NCBI RefSeq assembly: GCF_036250755.1
Contig: NZ_CP109583.1
Coordinates: forward strand, 3,162,001-3,226,000
DNA from: Streptomyces uncialis
GTDB taxonomy: Bacteria; Actinomycetota; Actinomycetes; Streptomycetales; Streptomycetaceae
Length of the DNA: 64,000 nt
Reading direction: 5' to 3'
The translations under genes and the position numbers were made by a program. Of the stretch, positions 9,380-17,111 are shown one piece after another. Within the stretch, counting starts at the first letter, position 1. Each line of letters begins with the position of its first letter. Under the pieces are notes generated by a model. The model searched no databases and had not been told where the DNA came from. It worked only from the letters and a program-made list of their open reading frames with translations.

Positions 9380-9850
9380 TGCGGGTCGCCTTCGCTCGCG
9401 CTTCTGGGTCTGCCCGGGTGAGCGCACTTGTTCCTGTGCCGTCGCTCGGTGGGTGCGCAGTTCCCCGCGCCCCTGGGTTCGCTGTGCTGGGCGCACTTCG
9501 TTCCTGAGCCGTCGCTCGGTGGGTGCGCAGTTCCCCGCGCCCCTGGGTCTCCTGTGCTGAGCGCGCTTCGTTCCTGAGCCGTCGCTCGGTGGGTGCGCAG
9601 TTCCCCGCGCCCCTATCGGGGGCGCCTCTTGCGGTGGGCCCTTCGTCCCCCGGCCCGCAGCCGGACGACGACAGCGAGGGGGCGCCCCGAAGGGGCGCGG
9701 GGAACTGCGCGAAGACGAGGACCGGCCCGCAGCCGAAGAGCGACCGCGAGGGGCAGCGTCCAGGGGCGCGGGGAACTGCGCACCCACGGACGGCCCGCAC
9801 GGGGAAAAGTACGGTCAGGGGGGTGTACCCAGGGGTGCGGGGAACCGGGC
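9380..9850. repeat. Intergenic repeat cluster 2 (inward units around an empty axis)
   Basis: Three GCGCAGTTCCCCGCGCCCC units (about 9454, 9534 and 9594) lie left of an axis near 9640-9680. Reverse-complement units follow at about 9693 and 9762, with a degenerate one at 9832. The axis has no 200-bp element here. The left units repeat at 70-80 bp and carry a second shared phrase, TTCCTGAGCCGTCGCTCGGT. The cluster separates two convergent genes and its right end runs into the 3' coding end of the gene at 9815. Confidence 0.85.
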
Positions 9851-10591
9851 GCGTAGCCCGACCGTGCCCGTCGTGGCGAGGAGGCCGCCGGCCAGGACCA
9901 GGGCGGGGCGGCGCCGGTGGACGCCCCAGAGGGCCATCGGCACACCCAAGCCCACCTGCACCACGCACAGCGCCCGTACCACCGGCCCCCACCAGATCCC
10001 CGGATCGGCGCCCCCCTCCCCCACCGCCGCCCGCAGGGCGACCCGCAGGACGGGCATGGACGCCCCGGGGGTGACCCCGGGCGGCAGGACCAGCCCCGTC
10101 CGCGCGAGCACCGCGACCAGCCCGATCAGCCGGGCCCGCGCGTCCGCGTCCGAGTCGCCGCGGGTCAGTACGTCCAGCGCCTGGAGGTCCAGCACCGGAT
10201 CGAGGCCGAGCCGCAGCGCGACGGTCCGGACCGCCTCGTCCTCCCCGACGGGTGTCCCGCCCGCGAGCCACTCGTACCCCACGGGCCGCCGGAACCCCGA
10301 GGCCAGGACGAAGCCGCTGTGCCCGGGGTCCCACCACAGCGCGAGCACCGGCCACGGTCCGCCGACGGCGAGCGCCCCGGCCCAGCCGGTCACCACCCGT
10401 TCCACCGGATCGCCGCCCGTCTCCCGCCAGGGCGCGCCCTCCGGGACCAGTACGGTCCAGCCTTCCCCGGCCGCCGCGGCCCGCATCGGCTCACGGAGCA
10501 GCCGGGCGACCGGGGCCACGGTGTCGGGGGTGCCCCGGCACAGCAGCAGCGCCCCGGTGACCGGGGCGGCGTTCTCAGCGGCGGACGGCAT
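9815..10591 (-). CDS. Hypothetical protein with C-terminal membrane helices
   Basis: This 258-residue protein has no family that I recognise. The first about 190 residues look soluble (LLLCRGTPDTVAPVARLL, then WPVLALWWDPGHSGFVLASG). The last 65 residues hold two hydrophobic segments (VVRALCVVQVGLGVPMALWG and ALVLAGGLLATTGTVGL), a hairpin-like membrane anchor. The final residues RARFPAPLGTPP are encoded by a copy of the intergenic repeat, so the original stop has probably been replaced. The start is ATG 10591 with a weak ribosome site. It is divergent from the DUF4097/PadR operon. Confidence 0.7.
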   Translation of the reverse strand: MPSAAENAAPVTGALLLCRGTPDTVAPVARLLREPMRAAAAGEGWTVLVPEGAPWRETGGDPVERVVTGWAGALAVGGPWPVLALWWDPGHSGFVLASGFRRPVGYEWLAGGTPVGEDEAVRTVALRLGLDPVLDLQALDVLTRGDSDADARARLIGLVAVLARTGLVLPPGVTPGASMPVLRVALRAAVGEGGADPGIWWGPVVRALCVVQVGLGVPMALWGVHRRRPALVLAGGLLATTGTVGLRARFPAPLGTPP

Positions 10592-10652
10592 GGCACCACG
10601 CTAGATCAATGCGTCAGATACGGCTCATCACCGGACAGAAGGGGCGTGCCCC

Positions 10653-10680
10653 TTGACCTCCGCGATCCGCGATATATCGT
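10653..10680 (+). promoter_or_regulatory. Candidate promoter with overlapping palindrome for the DUF4097-PadR operon
   Basis: TTGACC at 10653, a 16-bp spacer, and TATCGT at 10675 make a plausible housekeeping promoter. A perfect palindrome, CGATATATCG (10670-10679), covers the -10 region. A related half, GACGCGATATGGCGC, follows 15 bp later. PadR regulators usually repress their own operon, so this is the likely operator. The assignment is inferred. Confidence 0.55.
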
Positions 10681-10736
10681 GTATTGGAAGAAGACGCGAT
10701 ATGGCGCGTCAATCCCGAACAGGGGAGGTCGGCACC

Positions 10737-11621
10737 ATGTCCGAGTGGTCCGTCGCAGATCCGCAGAAGCTCACCTTCGACGCCCCGCTGACGGAGCTCC
10801 ACGTGCGGCTCGTCAACGGAACGGTCAATGTCGTGGGCACCGAGAGCAGTTCCGCGCGGCTCCAGGTCTCCGAGATCGAGGGCCCGCCCCTGGTGGTGAC
10901 CCATGAGGACGGCGTCCTGACGGTCGCGTACGAGGATCTGCCCTGGAAGGGCTTCCTGCGCTGGCTGGACCGCAAGGGCTGGCAGCGCAGCGCGGTGGTC
11001 TCGCTGACGGTCCCCGCCGGGACCCGGGTGGAGGTCGGCGTCGTCGGCGCGGGAGCGGTCGTCTCCGGCATCGAGGGGCGCACCGAGGTCAAGGGCATCA
11101 CCGGTGACACCACCCTCGTCGCGCTCGCGGGCCCCGTCCGCACCGACACGGTCGCCGGGAACATCGAGGCGCACCGGCTGACCGGCGACCTCCGCTTCAA
11201 CTCCGTGTCCGGCGACCTCACCGTCGTCGAGAGCTCCGGCTCCTCCGTACGGGGCGACTCCGTCAGCGGCTCCATGATCGTGGACCTCGACCCCACCGGC
11301 GGCCCCGCCGACATCAGCCTCACCAGCGTCTCCGGCGAGATCGCCGTCCGGCTGCCGCACCCGGCGGACGCCGAGGTCGAGGCGAACACCGCGAGCGGCA
11401 GCCTCTCCAACCACTTCGAGGACCTCCGGGTCAGCGGCCAGTGGGGCGCCAAACGGATCACCGGACGGCTCGGCAGCGGCAGCGGAACGCTGAAGGCGAG
11501 CACCGTGTCCGGTTCGATCGCCCTGCTGCGCCGGCCGCCCGCCGACCACCACGACTCCCCGCCCGTACCCGACCCCGCCGCCGCGCCCACCGGGGACGGC
11601 ACCGACCGGAAGGTGCTGTGA
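10737..11621 (+). CDS. DUF4097 beta-helix (putative adhesin-like) protein
   Basis: This 294-residue protein is built from short repeating beta strands (GTVNVVGTESS, GAVVSGIEGRTEV, ITGDTTLVALAG, SGDLTVVESSGSS, VSGSMIVDL, SGEIAVRLP). That is the pattern of DUF4097, a right-handed beta-helix family. There is no signal peptide or membrane helix, so it is probably cytoplasmic. ATG 10737 has GGGGAGG 6-10 nt upstream. It ends one base before the PadR start, so the two are co-transcribed. DUF4097 proteins next to PadR regulators are common in Streptomyces, with unknown role. A link to stress or envelope sensing is a guess. Confidence 0.88.
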   Translation: MSEWSVADPQKLTFDAPLTELHVRLVNGTVNVVGTESSSARLQVSEIEGPPLVVTHEDGVLTVAYEDLPWKGFLRWLDRKGWQRSAVVSLTVPAGTRVEVGVVGAGAVVSGIEGRTEVKGITGDTTLVALAGPVRTDTVAGNIEAHRLTGDLRFNSVSGDLTVVESSGSSVRGDSVSGSMIVDLDPTGGPADISLTSVSGEIAVRLPHPADAEVEANTASGSLSNHFEDLRVSGQWGAKRITGRLGSGSGTLKASTVSGSIALLRRPPADHHDSPPVPDPAAAPTGDGTDRKVL

Positions 11622-11622
11622 C

Positions 11623-12648
11623 ATGCCTCCTGTCTTCGCCCATGGCCGACTGCGTCTCTACCTCCTGAAGCTCCTGGACGAGGCCCCCCGGCACGGTTAC
11701 GAGGTGATCCGCCTCCTGGAGGAGCGCTTCCAGGGGCTCTACGCGCCCTCCGCCGGCACCGTGTACCCGCGGCTGGCCAAGCTGGAGGCCGAGGGGCTGG
11801 TCACCCACACCACCGAGGGCGGCCGGAAGGTCTACTCGATCACCGACGCGGGCCGCGCCGAGCTGGCCGGGCGCAGCGGTGAGCTGGCCGATCTGGAGCT
11901 GGAGATCGGCGAGTCGGTCGCGGAGCTGGCCGCCGAGATCCGGGACGACGTACGCGGGGCCGCGGGCGATCTGCGCCGCGACATGCGCGCGGCGGCGAAG
12001 CAGGCCCGTACGTCCGGCGGCAAGGACTTCCCCGACCCCTCCGACCTGCTCGACGGAGCGTGGGGCGACAAGGAGGCGTGGCAGCGCGCGAAGGACGACA
12101 TCCGGCGCGCCAAGCAGGAGTGGAAGGACCAGGCCCGGCGCGCCAAGGACGAGAGCCGACGGGCCCGGGACGAGGCCCAGCGGGCCCGCACCCAGGCCCA
12201 GGAGGCGCAGGCGCAGGCCCAGGAGCAGGTCCAGCGGATCGCCAGGAAGGTGCAGGAGCAGGTCCAGTCCCACTTCCAGCGCGGCGAGTGGCCGACCGGG
12301 GTGCGGGAGGGGCTGTCCGAGCTGGCCAAGGAGTTCGGCGACTTCGGCAAGGACTTCCGCTGGGGCGGCGGACAGCCGACGGCGGCCCCGGAGCCCCCCG
12401 CGCCCCCGCAGGACGCGCCGCCCACAAAGCCGGGCGGTCAGGTACCGGACTGGGCCGACGAGGAACCGTCGGGTGATCCGGCGCGTGATCTCGACCGGCT
12501 CCTCGACCGGTTCCGGGACGGTATCCGTGACACGGCCCGCGACCACGGTGTCACGGACGCGCAGTTCCGGGAGGCCCGTCGGCATCTGTCCGAGGCGGCG
12601 GCGGGGATCGCGGCGGCTCTGCACCCCGGCGGGGCCCGTAGCGACTGA
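11623..12648 (+). CDS. PadR-family transcriptional regulator with long coiled-coil extension
   Basis: The N-terminal 85 residues are a PadR winged helix (LKLLDEAPRHGYEVIRLLEE, then GTVYPRLAKLEAEGLV and GRKVYSITDAG). PadR proteins are normally about 110-200 residues; this one has 341. The extra part is a highly charged helix rich in Arg, Lys, Ala and Gln (about 110-215), likely coiled coil, then a Pro-rich linker and a short helical C-terminus. It lies 1 bp after the DUF4097 gene. The expected role is autorepression of the operon through the palindrome near 10670. A strong hairpin follows the stop. Confidence 0.9.
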   Translation: MPPVFAHGRLRLYLLKLLDEAPRHGYEVIRLLEERFQGLYAPSAGTVYPRLAKLEAEGLVTHTTEGGRKVYSITDAGRAELAGRSGELADLELEIGESVAELAAEIRDDVRGAAGDLRRDMRAAAKQARTSGGKDFPDPSDLLDGAWGDKEAWQRAKDDIRRAKQEWKDQARRAKDESRRARDEAQRARTQAQEAQAQAQEQVQRIARKVQEQVQSHFQRGEWPTGVREGLSELAKEFGDFGKDFRWGGGQPTAAPEPPAPPQDAPPTKPGGQVPDWADEEPSGDPARDLDRLLDRFRDGIRDTARDHGVTDAQFREARRHLSEAAAGIAAALHPGGARSD

Positions 12649-12660
12649 TCTCCGCCCCGC

Positions 12661-12707
12661 CCGCGCGGGTGCGGGTCCCCGTGCGACGGGGGTCCGCACC
12701 CGCGCGG
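12661..12707 (+). terminator. Hairpin terminator after the PadR gene
   Basis: CCGCGCGGGTGCGG pairs perfectly with CCGCACCCGCGCGG. A further CCCC/GGGG pairing lies closer to the loop across a small bulge. It begins 13 bp after the stop codon and lacks a T-run. Confidence 0.75.
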
Positions 12708-12734
12708 GTACTTGGCGGGCCCGCGTCCCTGGGT

Positions 12735-12889
12735 CCGTCCACCGGGGCGCACTTGCTCCCGTGCAAGTCGTTCGTGGGTGCGCGGTTCCCCGCGGCCCCT
12801 TTGGGGCACGTCCTCCCCGTGATGTCTTCGTCCGGGCGTGCGGACGAACGACCACCGCGAGGGGCGCCCGAAAGGGGAACGGGGACGGC
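12735..12889. repeat. Degenerate intergenic repeat cluster 3
   Basis: One GTGCGCGGTTCCCCGCGGCCCC unit with the TTTGGGGCACG half-hairpin (about 12778-12810) lies left of the axis. A weak reverse copy (GAAAGGGGAACGGGGA) lies right of it at about 12870. It sits between convergent genes and looks like a decayed version of the other clusters. Confidence 0.65.
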
Positions 12890-13450
12890 TCAGGCGGCCG
12901 TGCCGTACAGCACCCGTTCCAGCGCGAGCCGTTCGACGCCATGGTCGGCCAGGACCTCCGCGCCCACCCCCGGCCGGGAGGTCACCGCGAGCAGTACATG
13001 GTGGTCGCCGATCTCCCGCTCCCGCCGCCCCAGCGCGATCCGCAGCGACCGCGTCAGCACATCCTTGGACTCCGGGGCGAACGGCACTCTCCCGAACCAC
13101 CCGCGACGGCCGCCCGCGCGACGGCCGGCGGACGCCAGCGCCCCCGCCCCGTGGCCGTCCTCGACCCGGGTCACCAACTCGTCCACGTCGATCCCGAACC
13201 CGGCGAGGGCCTCGGAGTCGGCGCGTGACAGTCCGCCGCGGCGGCGCGCGTCGTCCAGCGCGCGTTCCACGGAGTCCCGTCGCCGGTCGGCGCCCAGCGC
13301 GGCGAGCGCGAAGGACGCCCTGCTGCCCTCCCGGTCGAACAACGCGAGGAGCAGATGCTCCTCCCCCACCGTCCGTGCCCCGGCCCGTTCGGCGTGCCCG
13401 AGCGCGTCGACGACCACGGCCCGCGCGTCCTTGGTGAACCGTTCGAACAT
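12890..13450 (-). CDS. Clp amino-terminal domain protein (stand-alone)
   Basis: This 186-residue protein has two copies of the Clp N-terminal repeat. The first (about 1-80) begins MFERFTKDARAVVVDALGHA and contains GEEHLLLALFD. The second (about 105-180) has FAPESKDVLTRSLRIALGR and DHHVLLAV. There is no AAA+ module, so it resembles ClpC/ClpS-like adaptor or substrate-binding parts rather than an unfoldase. The start ATG 13450 has GGGAGG upstream and overlaps the HTH gene stop (TGATG). In Streptomyces such genes often follow a small HTH gene. A role as protease adaptor or decoy is inferred. Confidence 0.87.
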   Translation of the reverse strand: MFERFTKDARAVVVDALGHAERAGARTVGEEHLLLALFDREGSRASFALAALGADRRRDSVERALDDARRRGGLSRADSEALAGFGIDVDELVTRVEDGHGAGALASAGRRAGGRRGWFGRVPFAPESKDVLTRSLRIALGRREREIGDHHVLLAVTSRPGVGAEVLADHGVERLALERVLYGTAA

Positions 13451-13659
13451 CACTGCCTCCCGTGCTTCTTGTGCACCGCTTGCCTGCTGACACCCAGTTC
13501 GGCCGCGATCTCCTGCCACGACCAGCCCTGCGCGCGGGCCGCGCGCACCTGGACAGCCTCCAGCCGCTCCAGCAGCCGGCGCAGTGCGGCGACCGCCCGG
13601 AGTCCGACCCTCGGGTCGCGGTCACCCGCCCGCGCGGCGAGATCCGTTGCTTCGGTCAT
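13450..13659 (-). CDS. Small HTH regulator coupled to the Clp-N gene
   Basis: This 69-residue protein is mostly one HTH unit. The C-terminal part WSWQEIAAELGVSRQAVHKKH is a textbook helix-turn-helix, preceded by the helix AVAALRRLLERLEAVQVRAA. The stop overlaps the next start (TGATG), so the regulator and Clp-N protein are coupled. The start is uncertain: ATG 13659 has no ribosome site and sits 3 bp from an inverted repeat. Upstream in-frame ATG 13674 or GTG 13680 would place the operator inside the gene, and leaderless translation is possible. Autorepression is likely. Confidence 0.8.
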   Translation of the reverse strand: MTEATDLAARAGDRDPRVGLRAVAALRRLLERLEAVQVRAARAQGWSWQEIAAELGVSRQAVHKKHGRQ

Positions 13660-13661
13660 GA

Positions 13662-13705
13662 TGTCAACGTACATTGACACCCGGCACGCGTCAACCAAAA
13701 TTGAC
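13662..13705 (-). promoter_or_regulatory. Paired inverted repeats at the HTH/Clp-N promoter
   Basis: TGTCAACGTACATTGACA (13662-13679) has perfect 6-bp arms. GTCAACCAAAATTGAC (13690-13705) repeats the same GTCAA-N6-TTGAC pattern, with start points 28-29 bp apart. On the minus strand the outer repeat supplies a TTGACG -35-like hexamer and the inner one covers the -10 and start region. It is the likely operator for the HTH protein. Confidence 0.65.
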
Positions 13706-13749
13706 AGCCGGAGCACGGAGGCAGCCCCGCACCGAGACGCGCGCTCCGG

Positions 13750-14712
13750 CTACACGGTCAGCACGATCTTCCCGAACTGGCCCCCCGCCTCCATCCGCTC
13801 GAATCCCTCCCGGGCCCGGTCCAGCGGCAGCACCTCGTCGATCACGGGGCGCACCCCCGCCGACGCGCAGAAGGCCAGCAGATCCTCCAGCTCGTCCTTC
13901 GACCCCATGGTCGAGCCGACGATCCGCAGCTCCAGGAAGAACACCCGGGTCAGCTCCGCGTGCGAGGGCGCGTCACCGCTGGTGGCACCGGAGATCACCA
14001 GCGTGCCGCCGGGCCGCAGGGACCTGACCGAGTGCGACCAGGTGGCCGCCCCCACGGTCTCGATCACGGCGTCCACCCGCTGCGGCAGCCGCGCGCCCGC
14101 AGGCAGCGCCTCCACCGCGCCCAGCTCCAGGGCCCTCGCGCGCTTGGCCTCGTCCCGGCTGGTGGCGAACACCCGCAGCCCGGCGGCCTTGCCCAGCACG
14201 ATGGCGGCGGTGGCGACGCCCCCGCCGGCGCCCTGCACCAGGACGGAGTCCCCGGGCCGCACCCCCGCGTTGGTGAAGAGCATCCGGTACGCGGTGAGCC
14301 AGGCGGTCGGCAGGCACGCGGCCTCCTCGAACGACAGCCCGGACGGCTTGGGCAGGACGTTCCACACCGGTACGGTGACCTGCTCGGCGAAGGTGCCCTG
14401 ATACTTCTCCGTCAGGATGGACCGGCCCTCACGGGGTCCGACACCGTGACCGGTCTGGCCGATCACCGAGTGCAGGACGACCTCGTTGCCGTCCTGGTCC
14501 ACCCCGGCGGCGTCACAGCCGAGGATCATCGGAAGCTTGTCCTCCGCGAGCCCGACCCCCCGCAGGGACCACAGGTCGTGATGGTTCAGCGAGGCGGCGC
14601 GGACATTCACGGTGGTCCACCCGTCCCGGGCCACCGGGGCGGGACGTTCCCCCAGCTCCAGCCCGTTCAGCGGGTGATCACGGTCGATACGAGCGGCATA
14701 GGCAGCGAACAT
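13750..14712 (-). CDS. Zinc-binding-type alcohol dehydrogenase/quinone oxidoreductase
   Basis: This 320-residue enzyme belongs to the medium-chain dehydrogenase/reductase family. The N-terminal GroES-like domain has SLNHHDLWSLRGVG and MILGCDAAGV. The Rossmann domain has the nucleotide motif VLVQGAGGGVATAAI (about 153-167) and the C-terminus is GGQFGKIVLTV. The catalytic-zinc Cys/His pattern is incomplete, and I do not see the structural-zinc four-cysteine lobe. A zinc-free quinone-reductase-like activity is therefore possible. The start is ATG 14712. Repeat cluster 4 separates it from the malic enzyme gene on the same strand. The substrate is unknown. Confidence 0.88.
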   Translation of the reverse strand: MFAAYAARIDRDHPLNGLELGERPAPVARDGWTTVNVRAASLNHHDLWSLRGVGLAEDKLPMILGCDAAGVDQDGNEVVLHSVIGQTGHGVGPREGRSILTEKYQGTFAEQVTVPVWNVLPKPSGLSFEEAACLPTAWLTAYRMLFTNAGVRPGDSVLVQGAGGGVATAAIVLGKAAGLRVFATSRDEAKRARALELGAVEALPAGARLPQRVDAVIETVGAATWSHSVRSLRPGGTLVISGATSGDAPSHAELTRVFFLELRIVGSTMGSKDELEDLLAFCASAGVRPVIDEVLPLDRAREGFERMEAGGQFGKIVLTV

Positions 14713-14789
14713 GCCGCGACGATAGGCCCCACCCCACCCCCAAGGAACACCCCACCCCCGTGACACCCCGCACACCCACAAACACGCCC

Positions 14790-15270
14790 AGCCCAGCGGC
14801 CCCAGGGGCGCGACCCAAGGGGCGCGGGGAACTGCGCACCCCCGGACGACCCGCACAGGAACAAGTACGTCCAGGTGTGGAACCCCAGGGGCGCGAGGAA
14901 CCGCGCACCCACGAACGGCCCGCACAGGAACAAGTACGCCCAGGGGTGGAACCCCAGAGGCGCGGGGAACCGCGCGAGCAACCAAGGACCATCCGCACCC
15001 GAACGGAACCGTAAGGGGCGCGACCTAAGGGGCGCGGGGAACTGCGCACCCCCGTCCGACCCGCACGGGAACGGAGTACGCCCAGCACACGAAACCCAGG
15101 GGCGCGGGGAACTGCGCACCCACGGACGGCCCGCACAGGAACGGAGTACGCCCACCCGGACAAACCCCAGAAGCGCAAGCGAAGGCGCCCCGCACAGGAA
15201 CAACGCCCCAGGGAACGCCGAACGCCCCCGGCCCGGGGCAGCAGCCCAGGAACCGGAGGCGAAGCAAAAC
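14790..15270. repeat. Intergenic repeat cluster 4 (one orientation only)
   Basis: Five GGGGCGCGGGGAACTGCGC-type units (about 14820, 14888, 14957, 15033 and 15103) lie in the same orientation with a 68-76 bp period. Between them recurs the phrase CCCGCACAGGAACAAGTACG. No opposite-orientation copies and no 200-bp element are present. It lies downstream of the malic enzyme gene and upstream of the dehydrogenase gene, both on the minus strand. No gene was seen. Confidence 0.85.
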
Positions 15271-15304
15271 GGCGGAGCACCCCGCACGGGGCTTCGCACG
15301 GAGC

Positions 15305-16558
15305 TCAGCGACGGGCGACACCCTCCGCCCGCGCCGCCGCGGCCACCGCCGCGGTCACCGCCGGAGCGACCCGCTCGTCGAACGGCGAGGGAATCACGTA
15401 ATCCGCGGCCAGGTCGTCCCCGACGACCCCGGCCAACGCGTTGGCGGCCGCGATCTTCATCCCCTCCGTGATCCGCGACGCCCGCACCTGGAGCGCCCCG
15501 GCGAAGATCCCGGGGAAGGCGAGGACGTTGTTGATCTGGTTGGGGAAGTCGGACCGCCCGGTCGCCACGACGGCCGCGTACTTGTGCGCGACCGTGGGGT
15601 GCACCTCGGGCTCCGGGTTGGCCATGGCGAACACGAACGACCGGGGGGCCATCGACGCGACCGCCGCTTCCGGCACCGTCCCGCCGGACACCCCGATGAA
15701 GACGTCCGCCCCGGCGAGCGCCGCTTCGAGGCTGCCGCTCAGCCCGGCCCGGTTGGTGATCTCCGCGAGCTCCCGCTTGACCGGGTTGAGGTCGTCCCGG
15801 TCCCGGCTGACGACACCCTTGCGGTCGGCGACGGCGACGTCCCCGATCCCCGCTTCGAGCAGGAACTTGGAGATGGCGACCCCGGCGGCACCCGCCCCGG
15901 AGATCACCGCGCGCAGATCCCCGAGCGTGCGCCCGGTCAGCTTCGCGGCGTTGCGCAGGGCCGCGAGCGTGACGACGGCCGTCCCGTGCTGGTCGTCGTG
16001 GAAGACCGGGATGTCGAGCGCCTCCTGGAGCCTGCGCTCGATCTCGAAGCAGCGCGGCGCGGAGATGTCCTCCAGATTGACACCGCCGAAGGAGGGCGCG
16101 AGCCGCACGACGGTCTCGATGATCTCGTCGGTGTCCTTGGTGGCGAGCGCGATCGGCACCGCGTCGACGCCGGCGAACTGCTTGAACAGGATCGCCTTGC
16201 CCTCCATGACGGGCAAGGACGCCTCGGGACCGATGTCCCCGAGGCCGAGGACGGCGGTACCGTCCGTCACGACGGCCACGACCTGCGACTTCCACGTGTA
16301 GTCATGGACCAGGTCGGGCTGCTCGGCGATGGCGCTGCACACTCGGGCGACACCGGGGGTGTACGCCAGGGAAAGGTCGTCCTTGTCACGGACGGGGACG
16401 GTCGCCTGGACGGCCATCTTGCCGCCCCGGTGGAGCGCGAACACCGGATCGAAGGAATCGAGGGGCTCCCCCCCGGCCTCGTGACCCGCACTGCCCTGGA
16501 CGCGCGTCGCACCGGCGGTGTCGCTGTCGCTGCGAGGATTGACGATCTCCGCTGCCAC
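15305..16558 (-). CDS. NAD(P)-dependent malic enzyme
   Basis: This 417-residue enzyme decarboxylates malate to pyruvate. It is a short bacterial type without the phosphotransacetylase tail. The N-terminal malic domain has LSLAYTPGVARVC, with the catalytic Tyr, and GKAILFKQFAGVDAVPIAL, with the catalytic Lys. The metal and substrate motif is EDISAPRCFEIE, followed by FHDDQHGTA. The NAD domain has the Rossmann motif ISGAGAAGVAI. The start is GTG 16558 with AAGGGG upstream. It is probably monocistronic, and the 550-bp spacer before it is shared with the ABC transporter. Cofactor preference is not clear from the motif. Confidence 0.95.
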   Translation of the reverse strand: MAAEIVNPRSDSDTAGATRVQGSAGHEAGGEPLDSFDPVFALHRGGKMAVQATVPVRDKDDLSLAYTPGVARVCSAIAEQPDLVHDYTWKSQVVAVVTDGTAVLGLGDIGPEASLPVMEGKAILFKQFAGVDAVPIALATKDTDEIIETVVRLAPSFGGVNLEDISAPRCFEIERRLQEALDIPVFHDDQHGTAVVTLAALRNAAKLTGRTLGDLRAVISGAGAAGVAISKFLLEAGIGDVAVADRKGVVSRDRDDLNPVKRELAEITNRAGLSGSLEAALAGADVFIGVSGGTVPEAAVASMAPRSFVFAMANPEPEVHPTVAHKYAAVVATGRSDFPNQINNVLAFPGIFAGALQVRASRITEGMKIAAANALAGVVGDDLAADYVIPSPFDERVAPAVTAAVAAAARAEGVARR

Positions 16559-17111
16559 TGTCTTTACCCCTTAAATCTGTACTCGTTGAGGGTGGCCACT
16601 CCTGGTAAAGGGGTGGGCGGGCACCGCGCCGGAATCCGCAGTCGCGAAACGTCCGTACGCCGGTGAGGCGTACGGGACCGGCACGACGGGCGCGCCGCAC
16701 ACGCGCCCAGAGCCCCGGATAGGGGTGTAAAGAACCTTCTTACCGGACGGACGGTGTCATGGACGAGTCCACCCCGTCGCGGTGACGTGACTCATAGCCG
16801 AATTTCATGAAGATAGGGACAACCGGCCGAAATGTCGATACATACCCTTGATCGACGGTACGACCGAATCGCTCCACCCCGGGTGCACCGAAGATTTTCC
16901 GGCGGCCGGGTTCCGGACCCGCAGAAGGTGCGGTCGGGATGTACCGGCCTGTCGGGGTTCGGGTTCGACCTGTTATCCGATTTTGACATGGCTGCGCCGT
17001 TGAACGACCTGGTCCGAATGGCAAGATGCCGTCATCACACGTGGTCGCGACACCCGAAGGTGTGTGCCCGCCGACCACCGGCTATTCACCCACCTGCCGG
17101 AGGAATCCACC
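16559..17111. other. Divergent promoter spacer between malic enzyme and ABC transporter
   Basis: This 553-bp spacer has clearly lower GC around 16730-17000 than its surroundings. A candidate promoter toward the transporter is TTGAAC (17000) with CAAGAT (17022) at 16-bp spacing; another TTGACA lies at 16983. No convincing gene was found. Short open frames on the minus strand lack ribosome sites and family features. Confidence 0.5.

Noticed and set aside
16740..17078. A 112-codon minus-strand frame in the malic enzyme/transporter spacer
   Set aside because: It lacks a ribosome site and sits in the lower-GC promoter zone with no recognisable family.
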